Assembly: GCA_018826885.1 (NCBI GenBank)
Contig: JAHJYN010000183.1
Coordinates: forward strand, 1-34,796
Direction of reading: 5' to 3'
Length of the DNA stretch: 34,796 nt
DNA from: Alphaproteobacteria bacterium
GTDB lineage: Bacteria; Pseudomonadota; Alphaproteobacteria; Caulobacterales; Caulobacteraceae
Made by a program: the position numbers and the translations under genes. Each line of letters starts with the position of its first letter. The first letter of the stretch is position 1. The notes beneath the pieces are model-generated. The model ran no database searches and was not told where the DNA came from. It worked only from the letters and a program-made list of their open reading frames with translations. Of the stretch, positions 7,906-16,703 are shown piece after piece.

Positions 7906-7934
7906 TTGCGGCGCCGTGCCGGTGCGACTAGAGA
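7906..7934 (+). promoter_or_regulatory. Candidate housekeeping promoter for tRNA-Ser
   Basis: TTGCGG, a 17-nt spacer and TAGAGA resemble -35/-10 elements. Transcription would begin near 7941, about 28 nt before the mature tRNA 5' end. There is no other obvious promoter between the NAD regulator stop and the tRNA. Confidence 0.4.
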
Positions 7935-7968
7935 AGCCGTCCGTTCGACCAGAATACGACGGCCCCGC

Positions 7969-8059
<91 letters not shown>

Positions 8060-8185
8060 TTCCTTCATGCGTCGACGGCTACGGCCTGACCAGGAGACTG
8101 ACGACAAGTTTGCGCTAGACTGCCCGCACCATTGCGGTGCCTCAGGCGCTGCATTAGTCATGCGACAGGGTGCTGAAAGACGACC

Positions 8186-9232
8186 ATGGCCGGAGCGACC
8201 ATCTACGACGTTGCCGCCCGGGCAGGCGTCTCGATCAAGACCGTATCGCGCGTAGTCAACCGGGAAGCGAACGTCAGCCGGGCCATGCGCGAGCGGGTCG
8301 AGGAAGCCGTCGTCGCCCTGGGCTATCGACGCAGCCTGTCGGCGCGCGCCTTGGCGGGCTCGAACTCAACGATCATCGCCGCCCTCGTCGACGCCGGTCT
8401 GACCATCGAACACTGGAAGAGCGGACGCGGCAATGACTACCTCAGCCGGCTGGAGCTGGGCGCCCTGATGGAATGCCGGCGGGCCGAGTATCATCTGATG
8501 GTCGAACTCGTCGATCATGGCTCGGAAAACCTCGAGCGTGACATGCTGGCGCTGCTGGGGTCGATCCGCCCGGCAGGTGTGCTTCTCACACCTCCCAACT
8601 CCGATCACGCCCTGGTTCTGGACATTCTGGATGCCGCGGGCGTGGCCTATGCCCGTATCAGTCCGGAAATGGATCTGGGACGGGGCGTCTCGGTCCGGAT
8701 GGACGAGCGGCAGGCCGCTTTTGACATGACCCGGCACCTGATCGAACTCGGACATCGACGTATTGCGCACATTTCCGGGCCGGCGACCTATGCCGCCAGC
8801 CGCTTGCGCCGGGAAGGCTATGAACAGGCCTTGACCGAGGCCGGCCTGCCCCAGACCCCCTCCCTGATGATCGAGGGGGACTTTACCTTTGCCTCGGGAA
8901 TCACCGGCGTTGAACGGCTGCTGGCCGGCGAGCGTCCGACAGCAATCTTTGCCGCCAATGACGATATGGCGCTCGGCGTGCTGCAGGGTGCCGCTGCGGC
9001 GGGCCTCTCCGTGCCGTCCGATCTTTCCGTCGCCGGATTCGACGATACGCCCAGCGCGCTGTTCAGCACCCCACCCCTGACGACCATCCGCCAGCCGGTG
9101 GCCGAGATGGCGGCGGAGGCAACCCGCCGCCTGCTGCCGGCGGCGGGGCAGGACGAACCCGAGGCCGAGGGTCCGGTCGTCGTCGTCCCGTACTATCTCG
9201 TGGTGCGAGGTTCGACCGCCGTTTGCCCCTGA
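8186..9232 (+). CDS. LacI-family transcriptional regulator of the glucan/halogenase regulon
   Basis: DNA-binding repressor of the LacI/GalR family, 348 residues. The HTH is at about 5-25 (TIYDVAARAGVSIKTVSRVVN), the hinge helix follows (SLSARALAGSNS), and a periplasmic-binding-protein-like sugar-sensing core occupies 62-345 (HRRIAHISGP, PTAIFAANDDMALGVLQ, LSVAGFDDTPSALFSTPPLTTIRQP). Within 18 kb downstream there are five copies of TGACAGCGCTGTC(A/T), a CG-centred palindrome of the shape LacI proteins bind, each in front of a catabolic gene; it is the only LacI-type gene visible. No operator precedes lacI itself, so autoregulation is not indicated. The effector is probably a mono- or disaccharide released by the glycosidases. 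Confidence 0.95.
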   Translation: MAGATIYDVAARAGVSIKTVSRVVNREANVSRAMRERVEEAVVALGYRRSLSARALAGSNSTIIAALVDAGLTIEHWKSGRGNDYLSRLELGALMECRRAEYHLMVELVDHGSENLERDMLALLGSIRPAGVLLTPPNSDHALVLDILDAAGVAYARISPEMDLGRGVSVRMDERQAAFDMTRHLIELGHRRIAHISGPATYAASRLRREGYEQALTEAGLPQTPSLMIEGDFTFASGITGVERLLAGERPTAIFAANDDMALGVLQGAAAAGLSVPSDLSVAGFDDTPSALFSTPPLTTIRQPVAEMAAEATRRLLPAAGQDEPEAEGPVVVVPYYLVVRGSTAVCP

Positions 9233-9237
9233 CGGGT

Positions 9238-9251
9238 TGACAGCGCTGTCA
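9238..9251. promoter_or_regulatory. LacI operator 1 (GH3 promoter)
   Basis: A perfect 14-bp palindrome, TGACAGCGCTGTCA, starting 6 bp after the lacI stop and about 190 bp before the GH3 start. Preceded by T, it creates a TTGACA -35 hexamer inside the operator, with GAATGT 18 nt later as a weak -10. One of five copies in the window. Confidence 0.85.
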
Positions 9252-9291
9252 GGTTCACGCGAATGTGCGCCCCGGAGCGGTGATCAGATCG

Positions 9292-9415
9292 CACGGAGGG
9301 GGAAGCGGCGCGTGGACATCGCTCCGTGACTGCAGTGCCCTTTTGAGCGTCCGAAGACCGGGTTCAGAGCCATCTCCTCCTGAAAGCCTGGCGGCGGCGG
9401 GCAACCGTCGCCGCC
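9292..9415 (+). promoter_or_regulatory. Structured 5' leader of the GH3 gene
   Basis: Two inverted repeats lie between operator 1 and the GH3 ATG. CACGGAG (9292-9298) pairs with CTCCGTG (9322-9328). GGCGGCGGCGG (9390-9400) pairs over 11 bp (one G-T pair) with CCGTCGCCGCC (9405-9415), closed by a GCAA tetraloop of GNRA type. The second ends 25 nt before the start codon and is followed by CCTGTTTC, a poor U-tract. It may be the lacI terminator, an attenuator or an mRNA-stabilising stem. Confidence 0.5.
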
Positions 9416-9440
9416 CCTGTTTCGATGCCGAGGCCCCTTC

Positions 9441-11951
9441 ATGCGTGTTGCCGTTTCCGCCCTGGTTCTCCTGATGGCGCTTGGCCAGCCCGCCCTGGCC
9501 CAGCTCGCCGTTCCCGTCGACCCGGAAGCCGCCCGCGCGGATCCTGCAAACTGGCCGCGATCGGCCTCCCCTGCGGCCTTGACCGACGCCGAGACCGAGG
9601 CCTTCGTCGAAGACCTGCTGGGGCGGATGACGGTCGAGGAAAAGGTCGGCCAGCTGATTCAGGCCGACATCGCCTCGATCACCCCCGAAGACCTGCTGAC
9701 CTACCCCATCGGATCCATTCTCGCTGGCGGCAACTCTTCACCGGGCGGCAATGAGCGCGCCTCGGCCCAGGAGTGGGTTGATCTGGCCCGGAACTTCCGC
9801 ACGGCCAACATTGCGCGGGGCGGGACGGTGGTGCCGCTGATCTTCGGGATCGATGCCGTTCACGGCCACAACAATGTGGTGGGCGCGACGCTGTTTCCGC
9901 ACAACGTCGGCCTGGGCGCCGCGCGGGACCCCGATCTGATCCACCGGATCGGCGAGGCCACGGCCCTGGAGGTTGCGGCCACGGGTGCGGACTGGACCTT
10001 CGGGCCCACACTGGCCGTCCCGCGCGACGACCGCTGGGGCCGGGGTTACGAAGGCTATGGAGAGCACCCCGAGATCGCCCGGAGCTACGCCGGTCCGATG
10101 ACCCTGGGGCTGCAAGGCCCGCTGAGCGCCGACGGACCGATCGCCTATGGTCGCATCGCCGGATCGGCCAAGCATTTCCTCGCCGACGGCGGCACGGTCG
10201 GCGGCAAGGACCAGGGCGACTTCGTCGGGACCGAGCGCGAACTGATCGACATCCACCTCAGCGGCTATCCGCAGGCGATCGACGCAGGTGTGCTGTCGAT
10301 CATGATCAGCTTCTCCAGCTGGCAAGGCGTCAAACACTCCGGCAACGCCAGCATCCTGCGCGATGTGCTGTATGGACCGCTGGGCTTCACCGGCTTCACC
10401 GTCTCGGACTGGAATGCGCACGGGCAGATTCCCGGCTGCTCCAACGAGAGCTGCCCCCAGGCCATCAACGCCGGTATCGACATGCTGATGGCCCCGGACA
10501 GCTGGAAGCCGCTGTACGAGAACACCCTCGCCCAGGTGCGGTCGGGAGAAATCCCGATGGCGCGGGTCGACGAGGCCGTCCGTCGCATCCTGCGGGCCAA
10601 GGTCAAGGCTGGCCTCTTCCGGACGGAACGCCCGGTCGAGGGCCAGCTCGAACACCTGGGCTCGCCTGAACACCGGGCCCTGGCGCGAGAGGCCGTGCGC
10701 AAATCCCTCGTACTGCTGAAGAACGATGGGGTCCTGCCGATCCGTTCGGGCGCGAATGTGCTGGTCGTCGGGGCTGCGGCCGACGACATCGGCCAGGCGG
10801 CCGGTGGCTGGACCCTGACCTGGCAGGGCACGGGCAATACCAATGCCGATTTCCCCAACGCCCAGTCGATCTGGAGCGGCCTCGACGAAGCGGTGCGCGC
10901 CAGCGGAGGCACGGCGACCCTGAGTGTGGATGGCACCTGGTCGACGCGGCCCGACGTGGCCATCGTGGTGTTCGGGGAGACGCCCTACGCCGAGTTCCAG
11001 GGCGACCTGAGCCACGTTGATTTCCAGCCGGAACAGCCCCTGGCCATGCTGCGGCGGCTGCAGGCTGCGGGCATTCCGACGGTCGCCGTCTTCCTCTCCG
11101 GCCGCCCGATGTGGGTCAATCCCGAGCTGAACGCCTCCAACGCCTTCGTGGCCGCATGGCTGCCGGGCACCGAGGGCGGGGGCGTCGCCGACGTGCTGGT
11201 CGGCGGCCCCGATGGCACGCCGCGCCATGACTTCACCGGGCGGCTGAGCTTCTCATGGCCCCGGGACGCGACGGGGACTCCTCTCAATGTGGGCGACGAG
11301 AACTACGATCCCCTGTTCGCCTATGGCTACGGTCTGAGCTATGCGGCGCCCGGAGCGGTCGGTCCCGTATCGGAGGAAAGCGGCGTCGCCGCGAACGTCT
11401 CCAGCGTCGCCGACTATCTGGTTGACGGGCGTGTCGTCGAGCCGTGGTCGCTTGCTCTCGAAGACGCCGGAGGCCAGACGCGGGCAGGAGCCGAGGCCAG
11501 CATCGCCAGCCCGCGCGGCGCGGTCACCGTGGCCGTGGTCGATGATCTGGCCCAGGAAAGCGGACGGCGCCTGACCTTCGCCGGTGCCCCGCGTCAGCTG
11601 GCCCTGATCTGGGGGACCCCTGTCGATCTGAGCCGGCAGGCTAACGGCGAGATGGCGCTCAGCTTCCGCTATCGCGTTGACGCCGCACCGACGGATCGGG
11701 TGACCCTCTCGGCGGGGGCCGCCGATCCGGCCCGACTGGGCAGCCTCGACCTGACCCCGTATCTGACCGAAGGGCCGGTGGGCCAGTGGCGTACGATCAA
11801 GATCCGACTGTCCTGCTTCGGCGACGCCGGGGGGGATCTGACCGCGCTGGAGCGCCCGTTCCAGCTGTCGACGCCGGGACAGTTGACCCTGTCGGTGTCG
11901 GAGATCCGCCTCGCGTCCAACGAGGGCGATGCGGTCTGCCCGTCAGAGTGA
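9441..11951 (+). CDS. Secreted GH3 beta-glucosidase (ExoP-like exo-beta-glucanase)
   Basis: Glycoside hydrolase family 3 enzyme that removes glucose from the non-reducing end of beta-glucan oligosaccharides, probably periplasmic. The 836 residues begin with a signal peptide (VSALVLLMALGQPALAQ). The GH3 N domain covers about 50-390, with GIDAVHGHNN, SAKHFLADGGT and the nucleophile Asp323 in GFTVSDWN. The GH3 C domain covers about 410-625 (SLVLLKNDGVLPI, LFAYGYGLSY), and a C-terminal beta-rich extension of about 200 residues follows, as in ExoP-type glucanases. Operator 1 precedes it. Its last 9 bp overlap the convergent halogenase gene. The exact linkage (1,3, 1,4 or xyloglucan) cannot be read from sequence. 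Confidence 0.93.
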   Translation: MRVAVSALVLLMALGQPALAQLAVPVDPEAARADPANWPRSASPAALTDAETEAFVEDLLGRMTVEEKVGQLIQADIASITPEDLLTYPIGSILAGGNSSPGGNERASAQEWVDLARNFRTANIARGGTVVPLIFGIDAVHGHNNVVGATLFPHNVGLGAARDPDLIHRIGEATALEVAATGADWTFGPTLAVPRDDRWGRGYEGYGEHPEIARSYAGPMTLGLQGPLSADGPIAYGRIAGSAKHFLADGGTVGGKDQGDFVGTERELIDIHLSGYPQAIDAGVLSIMISFSSWQGVKHSGNASILRDVLYGPLGFTGFTVSDWNAHGQIPGCSNESCPQAINAGIDMLMAPDSWKPLYENTLAQVRSGEIPMARVDEAVRRILRAKVKAGLFRTERPVEGQLEHLGSPEHRALAREAVRKSLVLLKNDGVLPIRSGANVLVVGAAADDIGQAAGGWTLTWQGTGNTNADFPNAQSIWSGLDEAVRASGGTATLSVDGTWSTRPDVAIVVFGETPYAEFQGDLSHVDFQPEQPLAMLRRLQAAGIPTVAVFLSGRPMWVNPELNASNAFVAAWLPGTEGGGVADVLVGGPDGTPRHDFTGRLSFSWPRDATGTPLNVGDENYDPLFAYGYGLSYAAPGAVGPVSEESGVAANVSSVADYLVDGRVVEPWSLALEDAGGQTRAGAEASIASPRGAVTVAVVDDLAQESGRRLTFAGAPRQLALIWGTPVDLSRQANGEMALSFRYRVDAAPTDRVTLSAGAADPARLGSLDLTPYLTEGPVGQWRTIKIRLSCFGDAGGDLTALERPFQLSTPGQLTLSVSEIRLASNEGDAVCPSE

Positions 11952-13478
11952 CGCCGGGCAGTACTGTCTGAGGAAGGCCTCATGGTCGGGCATGGCACTG
12001 GCCGTGCGGGCGATGATGTGTCGTATGCCCGCCAGCCGGTTGCGCACCAGATCGGCCGGCAGGGCGTCGGCCATCGGATCCCGGGACCGGGGCTGGACAT
12101 TCTGACCCAGCAGGACGGCCAGCCAGCTATCGGCCGCAAACAGCTCATCGTCGAGCCGGAAAACCCGCCCCGTGGCGCGGAACAGATCCATGCGGGCCTG
12201 AAGACTGTCCGGAACCGCCATCGCTGCGACGTACCGCCAGAAGGCCGTGTCGTCCCGTCGCGTGGCCTTGTAGTGCAGGATAATGAAGTCGCGCACCTGC
12301 TCGAACTGCTGCTGCATCATGCGATTGTATTCGGTCGCCAGCAGGGGCTCGAAATCCCGATCGGGGAACAGCGCCAGCAGACGCGAGATCCCGGCCTGGA
12401 TCAGATGGATGCTGGTAGACTCCAGTGGCTCCAGAAAGCCTGACGACAGGCCCAGGGCGACCACATTGCCGACCCATTGGCTGCGCCGCCGCCCCGCCGT
12501 GAACCGCAGCGCCCGTGGCTCGGCGAGGGGCTCGCCCTCAAGGCCTTTCATCAGGGTTTCGAGCGCCGACTCCTCGGTGGTGAAGCCAGAGGCATGGACA
12601 TAGCCGTTGCCGGTCCGGTGCTGCAGCGGGATCCGCCAAGTCCAGCCGGCGTCACGGGCTGTGGATCGTGTGTAGGGCGTCAACGGGCCGACATTGCGCG
12701 TCGGCACCGCGAGGGCCCGGTCGCAGGGCAGCCAGTGGCTCCAGTCCTCATAGCCGGCCTGCATCGCTCCCTCGATCAGCAGGCCCTGGAACCCCGAGCA
12801 GTCGATGAACAGGTCGGCTTCGAGCGCGCGCCCGTCGTCCGTCCGGACGGCAGAGACATGTCCCGTGTCCGCGTCACGCATGACATCGGCGATGCGACCC
12901 TCGTGCCGGGTCACCCCCCGGCTTTCGGCGATCGCCCGCAGGAAGCGGGCATAAAGACCGGCATCGAAATGATAGGCGTACTTCAGGCTGGACAGCACGG
13001 TACGTGGGTCCGGAGACGGCAGGCACATCCGGTTGGCGAGGGCCGCGACCGTGGACAGATTGTAGTGGGCCAGGTCGCCGCCAAAGCCCTCCGCCTTCGC
13101 CCTCAGCCAGACCTGGGCGAACGGGACCGATTCGACATCCATGCCGATCGCCCCGAACGGATGGACATAGCGGTCGCCGAGAGCGCCCCAGTCGACAAAC
13201 TCGATGCCCAGCTTGAAGGAAGCCCCCGTACGTCGCATGAACTCGGCTTCGTCGATCCCCACCAAGGCGTTGAACGCGAGGATCGGCGGTATGGTCGCCT
13301 CCCCCACCCCAACAGTCCCGATCTGGTCCGATTCGATCAGGGACACCTCGGTCACACCATTGCCGGCAACGCGCGCCAGAGCGACGGCGGCCATCCAGCC
13401 GGCGGTACCGCCGCCGACGATCAGAATGCGCCGGAGGGGACGTCGCGCCGCCGCTGCAGCCGGGGGAATCGGGGTCAT
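11943..13478 (-). CDS. Flavin-dependent halogenase-like protein 1
   Basis: Member of the tryptophan-halogenase family (PF04820), 511 residues, cytoplasmic by absence of a signal. The FAD-binding GGGTAGW is at 22-28, GEATIP at 59-64, and the family's catalytic Lys is probably Lys89 (ASFKLGIEF). The WxWxIP signature is WTWRIP near 279. The region matching Glu346-Ser-Thr-Gly of PrnA is PLESTS with Glu353. In known enzymes FADH2 and oxygen give HOCl or HOBr, which passes to the Lys. Relatives in Brevundimonas (BrvH) and Xanthomonas lie near TonB receptors, brominate indole in vitro and have no known natural substrate. It diverges from the TonB receptor across operator 2 and converges on GH3 with a 9-bp overlap. 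Confidence 0.9.
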   Translation of the reverse strand: MTPIPPAAAAARRPLRRILIVGGGTAGWMAAVALARVAGNGVTEVSLIESDQIGTVGVGEATIPPILAFNALVGIDEAEFMRRTGASFKLGIEFVDWGALGDRYVHPFGAIGMDVESVPFAQVWLRAKAEGFGGDLAHYNLSTVAALANRMCLPSPDPRTVLSSLKYAYHFDAGLYARFLRAIAESRGVTRHEGRIADVMRDADTGHVSAVRTDDGRALEADLFIDCSGFQGLLIEGAMQAGYEDWSHWLPCDRALAVPTRNVGPLTPYTRSTARDAGWTWRIPLQHRTGNGYVHASGFTTEESALETLMKGLEGEPLAEPRALRFTAGRRRSQWVGNVVALGLSSGFLEPLESTSIHLIQAGISRLLALFPDRDFEPLLATEYNRMMQQQFEQVRDFIILHYKATRRDDTAFWRYVAAMAVPDSLQARMDLFRATGRVFRLDDELFAADSWLAVLLGQNVQPRSRDPMADALPADLVRNRLAGIRHIIARTASAMPDHEAFLRQYCPASL

Positions 13479-13546
13479 CTGGGTCCTGGGGCAGGGCGCG
13501 GAAGGGCGCGTTGATCTTATCCAAGCTGCATGATAGTGTCACGAAA

Positions 13547-13560
13547 TGACAGCGCTGTCA
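13547..13560. promoter_or_regulatory. LacI operator 2 (halogenase 1 / TonB receptor)
   Basis: Perfect TGACAGCGCTGTCA in the 118-bp divergent region, 69 bp from the halogenase 1 start and 37 bp from the receptor start. On the plus strand ATGACA, 17 nt and ATGAAT form a possible promoter; on the minus strand CTGACA, 17 nt and CACTAT do. One bound repressor could shut both directions. Confidence 0.87.
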
Positions 13561-13596
13561 GACTGTCGATGAATACATACTCCGAGGGGGGAAATC

Positions 13597-16500
13597 GTGG
13601 CTGTTACCCAAATGGGCGAAGGCGCCCCTGTGCGTGGAAGTCTGTCCGTCTTGCTCTGCGGCGCTTCGGGTCTGGCGCTGAGCGCGGTGTTGCTGGTGAC
13701 CCCGGCGAAGGCGCAGGACGCCGCCGGACAGGAGCCCGAGGCGACCGTGGTCGACGAGATTATCGTCACCGGTATCCGCTCCAGCCTGCGCAACGCCCAG
13801 AGCATCAAGCAGGACTCTGATGTCTTCGTCGACGCGATCAGCGCCGAGGACATTGGTGCCCTTCCCGACCGGTCGGTGACCGAAGCGCTGCAACGCGTGC
13901 CGGGCGTGTCCATCAGCCGCTTCGCCGGCGCCAACGATCCGGATCACTTCTCGGTCGAGGGGTCCGGCGTTGTGGTCCGCGGCCTGACCTTCGTCCGTTC
14001 GGAGCTGAACGGTCGCGACACCTTCTCGGCCAACAACGGGCGCGATCTGTCCTTCGCCGACGTGCCGCCCGAGCTGCTGGGCAGCGTCGAGGTGTTCAAG
14101 AACGTCTCCGCCGACATGATCGAGGGCGGCATCGCCGGCACGGTCAACCTGAATACGCGCCGCCCCTTCGACAGCCCCGGCCGGCTGATGGCCCTGTCGG
14201 TGGAGGGTAACTACGGCGACCTGGAGCAGAAGCTCACCCCCACGGTGTCGGCCCTGATCAGCGATCGCTGGGACACCGAGGCAGGCCAGTTCGGCTTTAT
14301 GCTCAGCGGCGTCTATTCCCAGCTCCAGTCGCGGTCCGACGGGCTCCAGTCGCTGAACTACCGGCTCGATCAGTCGACCGGCAGCGATCTGTGGACCCCC
14401 TCGGGCCTGGCATTCAGGACCCAGTCCTTCGACCGCGAGCGCACGGGTCTGGCGGCGGCGGGCCAGTGGCGCTCGAACGACCGCACCATGGAGGCGACCA
14501 TCCAGTACCTGCGGTCCGAGTCGACCCAGGCCTGGACGGAGAATGCGATCGAAACCATCGTCGACGACACGGGCAATCGCGTGCCCATTCCGGGCACCAC
14601 CTGGGAGTATGACGACGACGGGATCTTCACCAGCGGGATCATCACCTCGAACGCCGGCTGGCGCTCGGCCGATCCTTCCGTGCCGCTCGAAGGGATCCAG
14701 CACAGCTTCGTCAAACGTGGCGTCGATCAGCGCTACGTCACCAGCGATCTCGGCTTCAATCTGAAATGGTCGCCGACCGATCGCCTGCGCCTGAATTTCG
14801 ACGGTCAGTACGTGGAGTCGACGGTCCAGAACACGGACTTCCAGATCGCCAACTCCTTCTTCGCCGTCGACGTTATCGACCTGACCGGCGACACGCCGAC
14901 CCTCGGCCTGCTGCCGCCCAACGCCGGTGGCACGGGCGATATCGGCGCCTTCCTCGCGGACCCGTCGAACTACTACTGGCGCAACGCCATGGATCACAAG
15001 GAAGACAGCGAGGGCGATGAGTATGCCTTCCGGGCCGACGCCGAATACGATCTCGACGCGGGCTGGCTGGACTCGGTCAAGGTAGGTGCGCGGTACGCCG
15101 AGCGCGACCAGACCACACGGAACTCCCTGTACAACTGGGGAGTCCTGTCCGAGGTCTGGAACGGCGCCACCGGGCCGGTCTGGCTGGACCTGGGCAGCGT
15201 CGGTACGCCGCGCCTCACGGGCGGGCTGGCCAATGCCGGACTGTTCAACTTCTCGGCCATGGGCGTGCCGGTCTCGGCCTTTGGCTATGCTGGCAATCCC
15301 GGCAGCGACTATGACGCCGCTGTCGCCTTCGCACTCGGCATCAACCAGATCTGGGGCGGTGGCGGATGGGTCCCGCTGAGCATGCGGTCCAATGTCATTC
15401 CGGGCACGGATTATACGCCCGGCGAAATCAATGCGACCAACGAACAGACCCAGGCGGCCTACGCCCTGATCAAGTTCAGCAATGATGCTGACCCCATCTG
15501 GGGCGAGAGCATCTCGATCAGCGGCAATGTCGGCATCCGCTATGTCGAGACGACGATCACGGCAGAGGGCGCACTCGCCTTCCCGACGCAGGCCCAGGTC
15601 TTCTCGGGTGACTGTAGCGCCCCGCCGGCGCCGGGAGGCTCCATTCCCGCCTTCTGCCTGCTGACCCCGGCCGAGCAGGCCCGGGCGCTCGCCTTCGCGA
15701 CGGGTGCCTCCATCCCCAACAATGCCGAGAACACCTACGACAACTGGCTGCCCAGCGTGAACATCAAGGTCGGACTGACCCCCGACTTCCTGCTGCGGTT
15801 CGGCTATACCGAAGCGATCCGGCGGTCCGATCTCGGCCTGACGCGCAATCAGCTGCAGATCACGCCGCGCGTCGTCAACAACCAGTTCCTCGGTTTCGAG
15901 GCCCAGGCCGGCAACACCTTCCTCGAACCCATCCGGTCCCGGCAGTTCGACCTTTCGGCAGAGTGGTATTTCGCGCCGACCGGCTCGCTGACGCTGTCCC
16001 TGTTCCACAAGTCGCTGGAAGGCGTGATCACCAACGGCTTCTACGACCGTACCCTGACGAACGGCGGGGAGACCTACGACGTCTATGTGCGGGGCCCCAC
16101 GAACGCCACCGAGGACGGGGAAATCCAGGGCTTCGAATTGGCCTATCAGCAGTTCTATGACTTCCTGCCCGGCTGGTGGTCCGGCTTCGGTATCCAGGCC
16201 AACTACACCTATATCGACAGTTCGGGCGTGCCCCAGGAGAACCTGCAGGCCGACAAGGCCAATCCTGGTGGTTCCGAGCCGGCCATCGACACCAGCCTGC
16301 TGCCACTGGAGTCGCTGTCGGAGCACAACTTCAACTTCGCCGCCATCTACGAGAACGACACGATCTCGGCCCGTCTCGCCTACAACTGGCGGTCCGAATA
16401 TGTGCTGACGACGCGCGACGAAATCGTCCCGTTCGCCCCGATCTATTCGGACGATACGGGCCAGCTGGACGCCTCGTTCTTCTACACGGTCAACCCCACC

Positions 16501-16644
16501 TTCAAGGTCGGGGTCCAGGGGGTGAACCTGCTGGATGAAACGACCCGGACCTTCCAGGTGCTGGACGACCAACTGCTGCTGGCGCCGCGGTCCTGGTTCA
16601 AGAACGACCGTCGCTTCTCCTTCGTCGTCCGGGCGACGTTCTAG
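13597..16644 (+). CDS. TonB-dependent receptor, Caulobacter/Xanthomonas type
   Basis: Outer-membrane active transporter, 1015 residues, of the large class (TIGR01782-like) that imports oligosaccharides in Caulobacter and Xanthomonas. Signal region SLSVLLCGASGLALSAVLLVTPAKAQ; TonB box near 48 (VDEIIVTG); plug at about 60-185 (DVFVDAISAEDIGALPDRSVTEALQRVPGVSI, IEGGIAGTVNLNTRRPF); then a beta-barrel ending in the aromatic VVRATF expected for BAM recognition. The start is a GTG with an excellent GAGGGGGG ribosome binding site 5 nt upstream. Operator 2 lies just upstream, so uptake is induced together with halogenase 1. The substrate is inferred from neighbours to be a beta-glucan oligosaccharide. 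Confidence 0.94.
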   Translation: MAVTQMGEGAPVRGSLSVLLCGASGLALSAVLLVTPAKAQDAAGQEPEATVVDEIIVTGIRSSLRNAQSIKQDSDVFVDAISAEDIGALPDRSVTEALQRVPGVSISRFAGANDPDHFSVEGSGVVVRGLTFVRSELNGRDTFSANNGRDLSFADVPPELLGSVEVFKNVSADMIEGGIAGTVNLNTRRPFDSPGRLMALSVEGNYGDLEQKLTPTVSALISDRWDTEAGQFGFMLSGVYSQLQSRSDGLQSLNYRLDQSTGSDLWTPSGLAFRTQSFDRERTGLAAAGQWRSNDRTMEATIQYLRSESTQAWTENAIETIVDDTGNRVPIPGTTWEYDDDGIFTSGIITSNAGWRSADPSVPLEGIQHSFVKRGVDQRYVTSDLGFNLKWSPTDRLRLNFDGQYVESTVQNTDFQIANSFFAVDVIDLTGDTPTLGLLPPNAGGTGDIGAFLADPSNYYWRNAMDHKEDSEGDEYAFRADAEYDLDAGWLDSVKVGARYAERDQTTRNSLYNWGVLSEVWNGATGPVWLDLGSVGTPRLTGGLANAGLFNFSAMGVPVSAFGYAGNPGSDYDAAVAFALGINQIWGGGGWVPLSMRSNVIPGTDYTPGEINATNEQTQAAYALIKFSNDADPIWGESISISGNVGIRYVETTITAEGALAFPTQAQVFSGDCSAPPAPGGSIPAFCLLTPAEQARALAFATGASIPNNAENTYDNWLPSVNIKVGLTPDFLLRFGYTEAIRRSDLGLTRNQLQITPRVVNNQFLGFEAQAGNTFLEPIRSRQFDLSAEWYFAPTGSLTLSLFHKSLEGVITNGFYDRTLTNGGETYDVYVRGPTNATEDGEIQGFELAYQQFYDFLPGWWSGFGIQANYTYIDSSGVPQENLQADKANPGGSEPAIDTSLLPLESLSEHNFNFAAIYENDTISARLAYNWRSEYVLTTRDEIVPFAPIYSDDTGQLDASFFYTVNPTFKVGVQGVNLLDETTRTFQVLDDQLLLAPRSWFKNDRRFSFVVRATF

Positions 16645-16651
16645 AGCGTTG

Positions 16652-16687
16652 GCGGGGCGCGCCGGCCTTCACGGCTGGCCGCCCCGC
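16652..16687. terminator. Likely bidirectional terminator hairpin between TonB receptor and cupin gene
   Basis: GCGGGGC (16652-16658) pairs with GCCCCGC (16681-16687). Inside, GCGCCGGCC and GGCTGGCC continue the stem with one bulged C and one G-T pair around a TTCAC loop, giving a GC stem of about 15 bp. It sits between convergent genes. No T-run follows on either side, so efficiency is uncertain. Confidence 0.5.
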
Positions 16688-16703
16688 AGTCGTCTCTCGG
16701 GTG

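Noticed and set aside
13558-16572. 1004-aa minus-strand ORF opposite the TonB receptor
   Set aside because: Mirror frame of a high-GC gene; the plus strand has a clear signal peptide, TonB box, plug and barrel end.
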